Source of the DNA: Frondihabitans sp.
GTDB lineage: Bacteria > Actinomycetota > Actinomycetes > Actinomycetales > Microbacteriaceae
NCBI GenBank assembly: GCA_025464735.1
Contig: JAODMX010000178.1
Location: 1 to 6,712, forward strand
Direction: 5' to 3'
DNA: 6,712 bases
Part shown: piece by piece, positions 1 to 6,712 of the stretch
Layout: each line of letters opens with the position of its first letter
How positions within the stretch are numbered: position 1 is the stretch's first letter
Notes under the pieces: generated by a model
The model's database searches: none
What the model saw: the letters and a program-made list of their open reading frames with translations, nothing else
Told to the model about the DNA's origin: nothing
Made by a program: the position numbers and the translations under genes

Positions 1-131
1 CGGTCGAGGTTCTCGCCGTGGTCGCCGTCCCCGATCTCACGATCGAGCTCGCTGAGACGCACGCGGTTCGCTGAGACGACAGCGACGGTGTCGTCAACCC
101 AGGCTTTAACCCAGGAGATGCCCAAACTCAT
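1..131 (-). CDS. dhaL: Dihydroxyacetone kinase subunit DhaL, N-terminal part (cut by window edge)
   Basis: Only the first 43 codons are present; the gene continues beyond base 1. The N-terminus reads MSLGISWVKAW and leads into LDREIGDGDHGEN at residues 29-41. This is the signature of the DhaL/DAK2 nucleotide-binding domain. Asp30, Asp35 and Asp37 fall exactly where E. coli DhaL has its three magnesium-binding aspartates. In the PTS-type enzyme, DhaL carries a tightly bound ADP/ATP that passes phosphate from DhaM to dihydroxyacetone held by DhaK, in the cytoplasm. The ATG at 129-131 is preceded by an AAAGGA box (142-147 on the minus strand), 10 bases away. The gene starts 42 bases after the dhaK stop on the same strand, so the two are very likely co-transcribed. 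The remainder, and whether dhaM follows, cannot be seen. Confidence 0.93.
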   Translation of the reverse strand, partial: MSLGISWVKAWVDDTVAVVSANRVRLSELDREIGDGDHGENLD

Positions 132-173
132 TCTGTGGTGATCCTTTCGTGTGCCCCTCGGATTCGCACGCCG

Positions 174-1175
174 TCACCGACCCCAGCGAAGCGCCGCGGT
201 CTGGACAGGGGCGTCCCAGAGCTCGGTGAGCTCATCATCCAACTTCGTGACGGTGATCGACACGCCCTGCATCTCGAGGCTCGTCACGTAGTTGCCGACG
301 AGCGTGCGGGTCACCTCGATGCCTTTCGAGGCGAGCACGGCGGCAGCATGGCGGAACACGATGTAGTGCTCGATGAGCGGCGTGCCTCCCATGCCGTTGA
401 CGAAAAGGAGGACCTTGTCACCGGAGACGAACGGCAAGTCCTCAAGGATGGGTGCGAGGAGGCGATCGACGATCCCATCGGCCGGCTCCAGCTTGATCCG
501 CTCGCGACCTGGCTCGCCATGGATCCCGATGCCGATCTCGATCTCGTCGTCGGCGAGGGTGAAGCTCGGTTCGCCGGCGTGCGGGACGATCCCGGCGGCG
601 AGAGCCACCCCCATCGTGCGCGTGACCGAGTTGGCCTTGGTCGCAATCGCAGCGACGGCGTCGAGGTCGTCGCCCCGTTCGGCAGCAGCCCCGGCGACCT
701 TCTCGACGACGACCGTTCCGGCAACCCCGCGCCGGCCGGCCGTGTACAGGCTGTCTTTCACCGCGACGTCGTCGTTCACGATCACGGAGACAACGCGTAC
801 CCCCTCGGCATCGGCCAGGTCGGCCGCGGTCTCGAAGTTGAGCACGTCGCCGGTGTAGTTCTTGACAATGTGGAGCACACCCGCTCCGCCGTCGGAAGCG
901 AGCGTCGCCGCCACGATGGGGTCCGGTGTGGGCGAGGTGAAGACCGGCCCGGGCACCGCCGCGGAGAGCATGCCGTAGCCCACGAAACCGGCGTGGAGTG
1001 GTTCATGCCCCGAGCCGCCACCGCTGACGATGCCGACTTTGCCCCGTGTGGCGCCGCTTGCACGCGCCACGAACAGCGGGTCGGGCGTGACCGACACGAT
1101 GTCGGCATGCGCGAGACCGAATCCTTCGACCGATTCGTCGACGACGTTCTTCGGATCGTTGATGAGCTTCTTCAT
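174..1175 (-). CDS. dhaK: Dihydroxyacetone kinase subunit DhaK
   Basis: This complete 333-residue protein binds dihydroxyacetone covalently for phosphorylation to dihydroxyacetone phosphate, feeding glycolysis. Landmarks: SGGGSGHEP at 51-59 (His57), NYTGD at 106-110 (Asp110), and GIGIHGEPG at 215-223. His219 in the last motif should be the histidine that forms the hemiaminal with substrate. These residues match E. coli His56, Asp109 and His218 with a one-residue offset. The length suits the PTS-type subunit. It is too short for the fused ATP-dependent kinase, which carries DhaK and DhaL domains in one chain, and here DhaL is a separate gene just downstream. The reading frame stays open upstream to about base 1322, past the trpD stop, but ATG 1175 is chosen because GGAGG lies six bases before it and homology begins at MKKLINDP. 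Phosphate donor (DhaM or ATP) is not shown by the window. Confidence 0.96.
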   Translation of the reverse strand: MKKLINDPKNVVDESVEGFGLAHADIVSVTPDPLFVARASGATRGKVGIVSGGGSGHEPLHAGFVGYGMLSAAVPGPVFTSPTPDPIVAATLASDGGAGVLHIVKNYTGDVLNFETAADLADAEGVRVVSVIVNDDVAVKDSLYTAGRRGVAGTVVVEKVAGAAAERGDDLDAVAAIATKANSVTRTMGVALAAGIVPHAGEPSFTLADDEIEIGIGIHGEPGRERIKLEPADGIVDRLLAPILEDLPFVSGDKVLLFVNGMGGTPLIEHYIVFRHAAAVLASKGIEVTRTLVGNYVTSLEMQGVSITVTKLDDELTELWDAPVQTAALRWGR

Positions 1176-1181
1176 CGAAGT

Positions 1182-1186
1182 CCTCC
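1182..1186 (-). promoter_or_regulatory. Ribosome binding site of dhaK
   Basis: The minus strand reads GGAGG here, six bases before the ATG at 1173-1175. It is the strongest Shine-Dalgarno sequence in the window. It decides the dhaK start against in-frame upstream codons that would run the protein into the trpD 3' end. The 122-base gap between trpD and dhaK (1176-1297) otherwise shows no convincing -35/-10 pair and no GC-rich hairpin with a T-run, so whether dhaK has its own promoter or is read through from trpD is open. Confidence 0.75.
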
Positions 1187-1297
1187 ACAGGTAGTTGTTC
1201 TGCACTGTCCGTGCCCGGCGGGATGCGTGCACGACGACAATGCCAATCTCAAAGTAGACCCCTCGGAACGGCCACAGGTAGAGACCGCACGAGACGC

Positions 1298-2350
1298 TCA
1301 GGCTCGGCTTGCGGCGACCCACCGGTCGAGCTTGTCGATGGCCTTGCCTTCATCGATCGTTGCGGCCGCGACTGCAAGCTGCTCTCGGAAGCGCGTGACG
1401 ATCGCGCGGTCTCTCTGCGCAGGATCCTGAGCTAGGCGAAACGAGACCAGCCCGGCTGCCGCGTTCAGCAGAACGATGTCACGGACGGGCCCCCGCTCGC
1501 CGCCGAGTGCCCGACGCGCCACCGCGGCATTGTGCTCTGCGTCGCCGCCGATGAGGTCGTCGATCGTCGCCCGTGGGATCCCCAGTTCGAGAGGATCCAG
1601 GTCGTGTTCTGTCACGGATCCGCCCGAGACCTCCCAGATGTGGCTGTGCCCCGTGGTGGTGAGCTCGTCGAGCCCGTCATCGCCGCGGAAGACGAGCGCT
1701 GTGGCGCCCCGGGTCTGGAAGACACCGACGATCAGGCCGACCTTGTCGAGGTTCGCCACGCCGACGGCGCTCGCCTCTGGTCGTGCCGGATTCGTGAGCG
1801 GCCCGAGGAAGTTGAAGACCGTGGGCACGCCGATCTCTTTTCGCGTCGGCCCGGCGTGGCGGAATCCCGGGTGGAATGCGGCGGCGTACGCGAACGTGAT
1901 GCCAACCTCGTCGAGCACTTCCGCGACGCGCGCAGGATCTCGAGTGAGGTCGATCCCGAGAGCCGTGAGGACGTCCGACGCGCCGGACGCGGAACTCGCG
2001 GCCCGGTTTCCGTGCTTGATCACGGGCACGCCGGCAGCGGCAACCACGATGGACGCCATCGTGGAGACGTTGACCGTCCCGAAGCGGTCGCCGCCCGTGC
2101 CGACGATGTCGACGGCCATCGAATCGACGGGCAACGGAACGGCGTTCGCGAGGATCGCGTCGCGGAAGCCCACGATCTCGTCGACGGTCTCCCCTTTGGC
2201 CCGCAGCGCGATCAAAAAGGCAGACAACTGTGAGGGTGTCGCCTCCCCCTGCATGACCTGCTCCATGGCCCACGTGGCCTCGGCGATCGAGAGGTCGTCG
2301 CCATCGAGAAGAGACGTGATGATCTGGGGCCAGGAGACGTCGAGGGGCAT
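1298..2350 (-). CDS. trpD: Anthranilate phosphoribosyltransferase
   Basis: TrpD transfers the phosphoribosyl group of PRPP to anthranilate, the second committed step of tryptophan synthesis. The 350-residue product has an N-terminal helical domain and then the family motifs in order: GTGGD at 84-88 and NVST at 94-97 (PRPP/pyrophosphate binding), KHGNRAASS at 112-120, and [15 protein letters not shown] at 160-174, where Arg170 should contact anthranilate. GDDGLDE at 223-229 follows, with the Asp228-Glu229 pair for magnesium. Length is normal and there is no fused TrpG domain. ATG 2350 gives [10 protein letters not shown], the usual N-terminus of this group, with GGGAG only two bases upstream. 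In-frame alternatives are GTG at 2371, also preceded by GGGAG, and TTG at 2413. It stands alone without other trp genes and is divergent from ctaE, as in M. tuberculosis. Confidence 0.95.
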   Translation of the reverse strand: MPLDVSWPQIITSLLDGDDLSIAEATWAMEQVMQGEATPSQLSAFLIALRAKGETVDEIVGFRDAILANAVPLPVDSMAVDIVGTGGDRFGTVNVSTMASIVVAAAGVPVIKHGNRAASSASGASDVLTALGIDLTRDPARVAEVLDEVGITFAYAAAFHPGFRHAGPTRKEIGVPTVFNFLGPLTNPARPEASAVGVANLDKVGLIVGVFQTRGATALVFRGDDGLDELTTTGHSHIWEVSGGSVTEHDLDPLELGIPRATIDDLIGGDAEHNAAVARRALGGERGPVRDIVLLNAAAGLVSFRLAQDPAQRDRAIVTRFREQLAVAAATIDEGKAIDKLDRWVAASRA

Positions 2351-2443
2351 GGCTCCCAGCCTACTAAGCACGATCTCCCAGATATCTCGATGTCGAGACT
2401 GGCAGGCTGTCAAGGCGAACCGGCGTGCTGTTAATCGGCCATA
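2351..2443. promoter_or_regulatory. Divergent intergenic region between trpD and ctaE
   Basis: These 93 bases must hold the promoters for the trpD side and the ctaE-qcrCAB side, since the genes read away from each other. On the minus strand there is an exact TTGACA (2408-2413) and, nearer trpD, the palindrome AGATATCT (2380-2387), but no good -10 at 16-18 bases spacing. On the plus strand CTGTCA (2407-2412) lies 17 bases before GTTAAT (2430-2435). The presence of promoters is inferred from gene orientation; the exact boxes are tentative. Confidence 0.55.
2407..2435 (+). promoter_or_regulatory. Candidate promoter of ctaE-qcrCAB
   Basis: CTGTCA (2407-2412; four of six matches to TTGACA) and GTTAAT (2430-2435; four of six to TATAAT) are separated by 17 bases. 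Transcription would then begin at about 2442-2444, at or next to the ATG of ctaE. That fits the lack of any purine-rich Shine-Dalgarno stretch before that ATG and suggests a leaderless message, which is common in actinobacteria. Both boxes are imperfect, so this is a suggestion only. Confidence 0.3.
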
Positions 2444-3088
2444 ATGGCTCTTGTGACAAGTACCCCTCTCTTGAGAACCACTGGAGCTCCGGTCGTCAAC
2501 CGGCCGAGTACCGCTGCCGTCGGCACCATCGTCTGGCTGGGGAGCGAGGTGATGTTCTTCGCCGGTCTCTTCGCGATCTACTTCACCCTGCGCAGCACCT
2601 CACCCGAGCTGTGGGCATCTCAGAGCGCCAAGCTCGATGTTCCTTTCGCCGCCTTCAACACGATCACGCTGGTGCTGTCCTCCGTCACCTGCCAGTTCGG
2701 CGTGTTCGCGGCGGAGCGCCTGCAGGGCAAGCGCACCGGCAAACTCTTCCAGGTCAGCAAGTGGGGCCTCGTCGAGTGGTTCTTCCTCACCTATTCGATG
2801 GGCGCGACGTTCGTCTCGTTGCAGATGTACGAATACACCAACCTGATCAGTGAGCACGTGACGTTGCAGTCCAGTGCTTACGGCTCGGCCTTCTACCTCA
2901 CCACCGGCTTCCACGCCGCGCACGTGACCGGTGGTCTCATCTGCTTCCTGTTCATCATCGGCCGCGCCTACGCGGCCAAGAACTTCGGCCACAAGGAGGC
3001 CACGAGCGCAATCGTGATCTCCTACTACTGGCACTTCGTCGACGTCGTGTGGATCGGCCTGTTCCTGGTCATCTACATCCTCAAATAG
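2444..3088 (+). CDS. ctaE: Cytochrome c oxidase (aa3 type) subunit III
   Basis: This 214-residue membrane protein is subunit III of the heme-copper oxidase. It holds no redox centre but stabilises subunit I and its proton uptake. About five membrane segments can be seen, near residues 25-48, 70-90, 108-128, 150-174 and 188-212. This is the short form typical of actinobacteria, lacking the first two helices of the seven-helix mitochondrial-type protein. Family motifs are [14 protein letters not shown] at 31-44 with the conserved membrane glutamate Glu35, [10 protein letters not shown] at 155-164, and YWHFVDVVW at 195-203 near the C-terminus. The ATG at 2444 has no visible Shine-Dalgarno sequence; GTG 2453 is a weaker alternative. 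Subunits I, II and IV are not in the window, as expected where ctaE sits with qcrCAB. It is the first gene of the unit, with qcrC following closely. Confidence 0.95.
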   Translation: MALVTSTPLLRTTGAPVVNRPSTAAVGTIVWLGSEVMFFAGLFAIYFTLRSTSPELWASQSAKLDVPFAAFNTITLVLSSVTCQFGVFAAERLQGKRTGKLFQVSKWGLVEWFFLTYSMGATFVSLQMYEYTNLISEHVTLQSSAYGSAFYLTTGFHAAHVTGGLICFLFIIGRAYAAKNFGHKEATSAIVISYYWHFVDVVWIGLFLVIYILK

Positions 3089-3109
3089 GCATTGGATCCT
3101 CATCACCAC

Positions 3110-3934
3110 ATGTTCTCCAAGAGAAGTCCCTCAGCGAAATCCAAGCGCGCAGTCGGTCGCCGGTCCCCCGTCGCCACCGTCTCCTTGATCCTGGTCGGCC
3201 TGTTGACCACGGGAGGCGCGTACGCGCTCTTCACGTCAACGGCCACGGCCAGCACCACGGCGACGACAGCCTCGGCAACATCGCAATCCACGGTCAACGA
3301 GGGTGAGAAGCTCTTCAACGCCAACTGCGCGACGTGCCACAACTTCGATGCCTCCGGCACCAAAGCCGGCCCGAACCTCATCGGTGTCGGTGCAGCGGCG
3401 GTCGACTTCCAGGTCGGCACGGGCCGCATGCCCCTCGCGGCCGACGGCCCTCAGGCAGAGCAGAAGCCCGTGCAGTTCACCGACTCGCAGGTCCAGGCGC
3501 TTGCCGCCTACGTGGCGTCGCTCGGCACCGGTCCTGCAGAGCCCGAGTCGAAGTACCTCCAGGCCAACGGAAACGCCGCAACCGGGGCGGAGCTCTTCCG
3601 CATCAACTGCGCCATGTGCCACAACGTCGCCGGCGCCGGTGGCGCCCTGACCGAGGGCAAGTTCGCCCCTGCGCTCAAGGGCGTCTCGGCCAAGCACATC
3701 TACGAGGCCATGCTCACGGGCCCGCAGAACATGCCGGTGTTCAACGACCTGAACATCACGCCGCAAGACAAGGCCGACATCATCACCTACCTGAAGTACC
3801 TCGAGAAGAACCCGTCGCCGGGCGGATTCGAACTGGGCAACCTCGGGCCGGTGTCCGAAGGCCTCTTCATCTGGATCTTCGGTCTCGGCGCGATCGTGGC
3901 CATTACGGTCTGGTTGACCGCGAAGTCCAACTAG
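3110..3934 (+). CDS. qcrC: Diheme cytochrome c subunit of the bc1 complex
   Basis: QcrC is the actinobacterial cytochrome cc. It replaces both cytochrome c1 and the soluble cytochrome c, taking electrons from the Rieske protein and handing them to oxidase subunit II on the outer face of the membrane. In the 274-residue product, a basic N-terminus precedes a membrane anchor at about 20-41, then a Thr/Ala/Ser-rich linker to about residue 61. Two cytochrome c domains follow: CATCH at 73-77 with likely axial Met107 (GRMP), and CAMCH at 167-171 with likely axial Met208 (NMPVF). A second membrane helix lies near 251-269, followed by a short AKSN tail. ATG 3110 is chosen, 21 bases after the ctaE stop; upstream only a weak GGAT is seen. 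An in-frame TTG at 3092 would add six residues (MDPHHH) and has no better ribosome site. Confidence 0.95.
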   Translation: MFSKRSPSAKSKRAVGRRSPVATVSLILVGLLTTGGAYALFTSTATASTTATTASATSQSTVNEGEKLFNANCATCHNFDASGTKAGPNLIGVGAAAVDFQVGTGRMPLAADGPQAEQKPVQFTDSQVQALAAYVASLGTGPAEPESKYLQANGNAATGAELFRINCAMCHNVAGAGGALTEGKFAPALKGVSAKHIYEAMLTGPQNMPVFNDLNITPQDKADIITYLKYLEKNPSPGGFELGNLGPVSEGLFIWIFGLGAIVAITVWLTAKSN

Positions 3935-3985
3935 CAGGCACCTCTCTTCTCGCGAGTCACGCGCTCACGAATTCTGTATTCACCG

Positions 3986-3990
3986 AAAGG
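3986..3990 (+). promoter_or_regulatory. Ribosome binding site of qcrA
   Basis: AAAGG stands seven bases before the ATG at 3998 and fixes the qcrA start. It lies in the 63-base gap after qcrC (3935-3997), the longest gap inside the unit. That gap contains only a short CGCG-AGTCA-CGCG inverted repeat near 3949-3961 and no terminator, so qcrA should be read from the same message as ctaE and qcrC. Confidence 0.6.
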
Positions 3991-3997
3991 CAGCACC

Positions 3998-5065
3998 ATG
4001 GCAGATCACGACGACGAGACCCCGGCAACGGGCTCCGCTGTCGAGAAGAGTGAGCCCAGTCAGGCATCGGCCGGAACCGCGGTCATCCCGACGGACACCT
4101 TCGAGAACCCCGGCGAGCCGCCGCATCGACTTCGCGTCACCGACATCGACCCCAAGGAAGAGAAGCGGGCCGAGCACCAGGTCTCCGCACTGTTCTTCGC
4201 TTCCGTGGTCTTCAGCTGCCTCGCAGTAGCCGCCTACATCGTCTTCCCGATCAAACCGGGAGACACCGAGTCGATCCGCCTCAACAACCTGTTCCTCGGG
4301 TTGGGCATCGCGCTCGGCCTGCTTGCGATCGGCATCGGTGCGGTCCACTGGTCGAAGACGCTGATGCCGGCGCAGGAGATCACTGAGATGCGGCACCTCA
4401 CCCGTGGCAAAGACTCCACGCGAGCCGGTGCCGCCGAGGTCTTCACGCTGGGCAACAAGGAGTCCGGTTTCGGCCGTCGCGCCCTGATCCGAAACAGCCT
4501 CTTCGGCGCTCTTGCCGCCTTCATCCTTCCCGGCGTGGTCATCTTCCGAGACCTCGGGCCCAAGATCGACCCGAACATCGTTCTGAGGCACACCCTCTGG
4601 AAGACCGGCATGCACCTGACGATCGACCCGTCGGGCACCCGGATCAAAGCGTCAGACGTCACTCTCGGTTCGGTGTTCCACGTGATCCCCGAGAACCTCC
4701 TCACCTCCGACGACATGCTCGAAGAGAAAGCCAAGGCCGCCGTTCTCCTCATGCGTTTGAACCCCGATGAGCTCCACGAGCCCAAGGGTCGCGAGAACTG
4801 GCAGTACAACGGAATCGTTGCCTATTCCAAGATCTGCACGCACGTCGGGTGCCCCGTAGCGCTCTACGAGCAGCAGACCCACCACCTGCTCTGCCCGTGC
4901 CACCAGTCGACCTTCGACGTGACACACAATTGCGAGGTCATCTTCGGACCAGCTAGTCGGCCCCTCCCCCAGCTGCCGATCACGGTCGACGCCGATGGCT
5001 ACCTCATTGCGCAGAGCGATTTTCACGAGCCTGTTGGCCCGAGCTTCTGGGAGCGCGACAAATGA
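3998..5065 (+). CDS. qcrA: Rieske iron-sulfur subunit of the bc1 complex
   Basis: QcrA carries the 2Fe-2S cluster that takes the first electron from menaquinol at the outer quinol site and passes it to QcrC. The 355-residue protein is much longer than mitochondrial or proteobacterial Rieske subunits. It has a charged N-terminus of about 60 residues and three hydrophobic segments, near 63-84, 97-117 and 165-183, which is the actinobacterial arrangement; other bacteria have one anchor. The C-terminal Rieske domain has CTHVGC at 280-285 and CPCHQS at 299-304. Cluster ligands should be Cys280, His282, Cys299 and His302, with a Cys285-Cys301 disulfide. Gln303 stands where most bc1 proteins have glycine; I believe this is usual in actinobacteria. 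GPASRPLPQLPI at 317-328 is the proline-rich stretch after the cluster. Its TGA stop overlaps the qcrB ATG. Confidence 0.97.
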   Translation: MADHDDETPATGSAVEKSEPSQASAGTAVIPTDTFENPGEPPHRLRVTDIDPKEEKRAEHQVSALFFASVVFSCLAVAAYIVFPIKPGDTESIRLNNLFLGLGIALGLLAIGIGAVHWSKTLMPAQEITEMRHLTRGKDSTRAGAAEVFTLGNKESGFGRRALIRNSLFGALAAFILPGVVIFRDLGPKIDPNIVLRHTLWKTGMHLTIDPSGTRIKASDVTLGSVFHVIPENLLTSDDMLEEKAKAAVLLMRLNPDELHEPKGRENWQYNGIVAYSKICTHVGCPVALYEQQTHHLLCPCHQSTFDVTHNCEVIFGPASRPLPQLPITVDADGYLIAQSDFHEPVGPSFWERDK

Positions 5066-6712
5066 GCACCGCATCAGGTTCTGATCCGAACGTTCCCGCT
5101 AGGCAGCAGCAGAGCCGCGGAATGAAGTTCGTCGGGGCAGCCGCGAACTACGTCGACGAGCGGACGAGCGTCTCCGGTCTCGTCAAAGAGGTCGGTCGCA
5201 AGATCTTCCCCGACCACTGGTCCTTCATGCTGGGTGAGGTCGCGCTCTACAGCTTCGTCGTGATCCTGTTGTCCGGTACCTTCCTGACCTTCTTCTTCCA
5301 GCCGTCGATGGCCGAGGTCGTGTACCAGGGCTCCTACGCCCCACTCAAGGGCATCTCGATGTCCGCGGCGATGAACTCGACGCTCAACATCTCGTTCGAC
5401 ATCCGCGGCGGTTTGCTGTTCCGCCAGATCCACCACTGGGCGGCTCTGCTCTTCATCGCGGCCATCGGCCTGCACATGCTGCGCATCTTCTTCACGGGAG
5501 CCTTCCGCAAGCCTCGCGAGATCAACTGGTTCATCGGCTTCGTGCTGTTCATCCTCGCTCTCGCCGAGGGCTTCACGGGCTACTCGCTCCCTGACGATCT
5601 CCTCTCGGGTAATGGTCTCCGCATCATCGACGGCATGGTCAAGGGCATCCCCGTCGTAGGTGTGTGGATCTCCTACCTCCTCTTCGGCGGAGAATTCCCC
5701 GGTACGGCAATCGTCAGTCGGCTCTACTCGCTGCACATCATGCTGCTACCGGCCCTGCTGATAGCCATGCTCGGCGCGCACCTTCTGCTCCTCGTCATCA
5801 ACAAGCACACGCAGTGGGCAGGGCCGGGCAAGACGAACGACAACGTCGTGGGTGTCCCCGTCATGCCGGTCTTCGCCGCCAAGGCGGGTGGCTTCTTCTT
5901 CATCGTCTTCGGTGTGATCGTCCTGATTGCGTCGTTGTTCACCATCAACCCGATCTGGAACTACGGGCCCTACGACCCCTCCCCGGTATCGGCGGGTACT
6001 CAACCCGACTGGTACATCGGCTTCGCCGACGGCGCACTCCGGCTGGTGCCACCGCACTGGGAAGTCGTCTGGGGCGGCTATACCGTCTCGTTCAACATTC
6101 TTGTGCCGATCGCGGTCCTGATCTTCCTCCTCGGTGCGGTCGCCCTGTATCCCTTCTTCGAAGGCTGGGTAACCGGCGACAAGCGCGAGCACCACATCCT
6201 CGACCGCCCTCGCAACGCGCCCACGCGGACCGCGTTCGGCGCCGCGTTCATGACCTTGTATGCGGCCCTCTGGGGTGCAGCCTCGTCCGACCTCATGGCG
6301 ACGCACTTCAAGTTGTCGATCGATCAGGTGATTCACGTGATGCAGTTCTTCGCTGTCGTGGGCCCGTTCATCGCCTTCTGGGTCACGAAGCGCGTCTGCC
6401 TGGGCCTTCAGCGCAAGGATCGTGAGATCGCCCTGCACGGCAACGAGTCGGGCCGCATCGTCCGCCTTCCGGGCGGCGAGTACATCGAGGTTCACGAGCC
6501 GCTCAACAAGTACGAGCTCTGGAAGCTGGTCAGCTTCAACGAGTACGAGCCGTTGACGGTACGCCCCAACGCGCGTGGTCAGATCACGCCCCTCGAACGA
6601 CTCCGTGCATCCGTGTCCGGGTTCTTCTTCGAAGACCGAATTTCGCCCGCCACGCCGACCGAGATCGAGGCCGCTCACTCGGCGCACGGCGAGCAGCACG
6701 CCGTCGAGCAAG
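5062..6712 (+). CDS. qcrB: Cytochrome b subunit of the bc1 complex (3' end cut by window)
   Basis: QcrB holds both quinone sites and the two b hemes of the bc1 complex. The frame is open for 550 codons with no stop before the window edge; since the family is about 550 residues in actinobacteria, little should be missing. Heme ligands are probably His124/His138 (RQIHHW... LH) and His225/His240 (SLHIMLL... AH). The 14- and 15-residue spacings resemble cytochrome b6 in the second pair. GYSLPDDLLSG lies at 173-183. PDWY at 315-318 is the actinobacterial version of the PEWY quinol-site motif. About eight hydrophobic segments run from about 55 to 441, followed by a soluble tail of more than 100 residues. 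ATG 5062 overlaps the qcrA stop as ATGA, so translation is probably coupled. Confidence 0.96.
   Translation, partial: MSTASGSDPNVPARQQQSRGMKFVGAAANYVDERTSVSGLVKEVGRKIFPDHWSFMLGEVALYSFVVILLSGTFLTFFFQPSMAEVVYQGSYAPLKGISMSAAMNSTLNISFDIRGGLLFRQIHHWAALLFIAAIGLHMLRIFFTGAFRKPREINWFIGFVLFILALAEGFTGYSLPDDLLSGNGLRIIDGMVKGIPVVGVWISYLLFGGEFPGTAIVSRLYSLHIMLLPALLIAMLGAHLLLLVINKHTQWAGPGKTNDNVVGVPVMPVFAAKAGGFFFIVFGVIVLIASLFTINPIWNYGPYDPSPVSAGTQPDWYIGFADGALRLVPPHWEVVWGGYTVSFNILVPIAVLIFLLGAVALYPFFEGWVTGDKREHHILDRPRNAPTRTAFGAAFMTLYAALWGAASSDLMATHFKLSIDQVIHVMQFFAVVGPFIAFWVTKRVCLGLQRKDREIALHGNESGRIVRLPGGEYIEVHEPLNKYELWKLVSFNEYEPLTVRPNARGQITPLERLRASVSGFFFEDRISPATPTEIEAAHSAHGEQHAVEQ

Noticed and set aside
1204..1234. 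Inverted repeat TGCAC...GTGCA upstream of dhaK as a possible operator
   Set aside because: Only five paired bases at the ends with a long GC-rich centre; such matches arise by chance in GC-rich DNA and no regulator gene is nearby.
135..1430. A long plus-strand open frame (about 431 codons) opposite dhaK
   Set aside because: It lies antisense to dhaK, whose catalytic motifs are intact; its translation is rich in Arg, Asp, Glu and His with no recognisable domain. This is the usual GC-rich codon-bias shadow.
2380..2387. AGATATCT palindrome as a regulator site
   Set aside because: Eight bases is too short to support an operator by itself, and no known regulator consensus is matched.
1476..2444. 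A 322-codon plus-strand open frame opposite trpD, ending at the ctaE start
   Set aside because: It is fully antisense to trpD, is Ser/Arg/Pro-rich, and has no ribosome site or domain. It is a shadow of a real gene.
3935..3997. Possible internal terminator or promoter between qcrC and qcrA
   Set aside because: The only inverted repeat is a four-base CGCG stem, there is no T-run, and no convincing -35/-10 pair; the genes belong to one complex and are expected on one message.
5746..6711. A 321-codon minus-strand open frame opposite qcrB
   Set aside because: The plus strand encodes QcrB with heme ligands and PDWY in place; the antisense translation is a charged Arg/Asp/Glu/Val-rich shadow.
1..6712. 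Search for a novel system, mobile element, RNA gene or CRISPR array
   Set aside because: Every stretch is accounted for by conserved housekeeping genes with short gaps of at most 122 bases; no tRNA-like clover, direct-repeat array or transposase sequence was seen.

Overview
The window looks like an ordinary chromosomal core region from a high-GC actinobacterium. Three things point that way: the order trpD / ctaE-qcrC-qcrA-qcrB, a diheme QcrC, and a Rieske box of the form CPCHQS. The protein sequences look most like Microbacteriaceae or a close relative; that family-level call is inference from recognition, not a search.

Left part (1-1175, minus strand): the first 43 codons of dhaL and a complete dhaK. 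These encode two subunits of a phosphotransferase-type dihydroxyacetone kinase, with dhaL downstream of dhaK. A PTS-like dhaM would be expected further left, outside the window.

Middle (1298-2350, minus strand): trpD, anthranilate phosphoribosyltransferase, complete with all recognisable active-site motifs. It reads away from a 93-base divergent intergenic region (2351-2443).

Right part (2444-6712, plus strand): ctaE, qcrC, qcrA and qcrB, read as one transcription unit. They encode subunit III of the aa3-type cytochrome c oxidase and the three subunits of the cytochrome bc1 complex. In actinobacteria these form an obligate III2-IV2 supercomplex, in which the diheme QcrC passes electrons directly from menaquinol oxidation to the oxidase. 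qcrA and qcrB overlap by the four bases ATGA, and the window ends inside qcrB, probably very near its 3' end.

The same block with divergent trpD is known from Mycobacterium tuberculosis (trpD-ctaE-qcrCAB), so it is an old conserved neighbourhood; the adjoining dhaKL pair is the less universal element. I see no mobile element, RNA gene, CRISPR array or novel defence system. The points worth a second look are mostly start-site and promoter questions.
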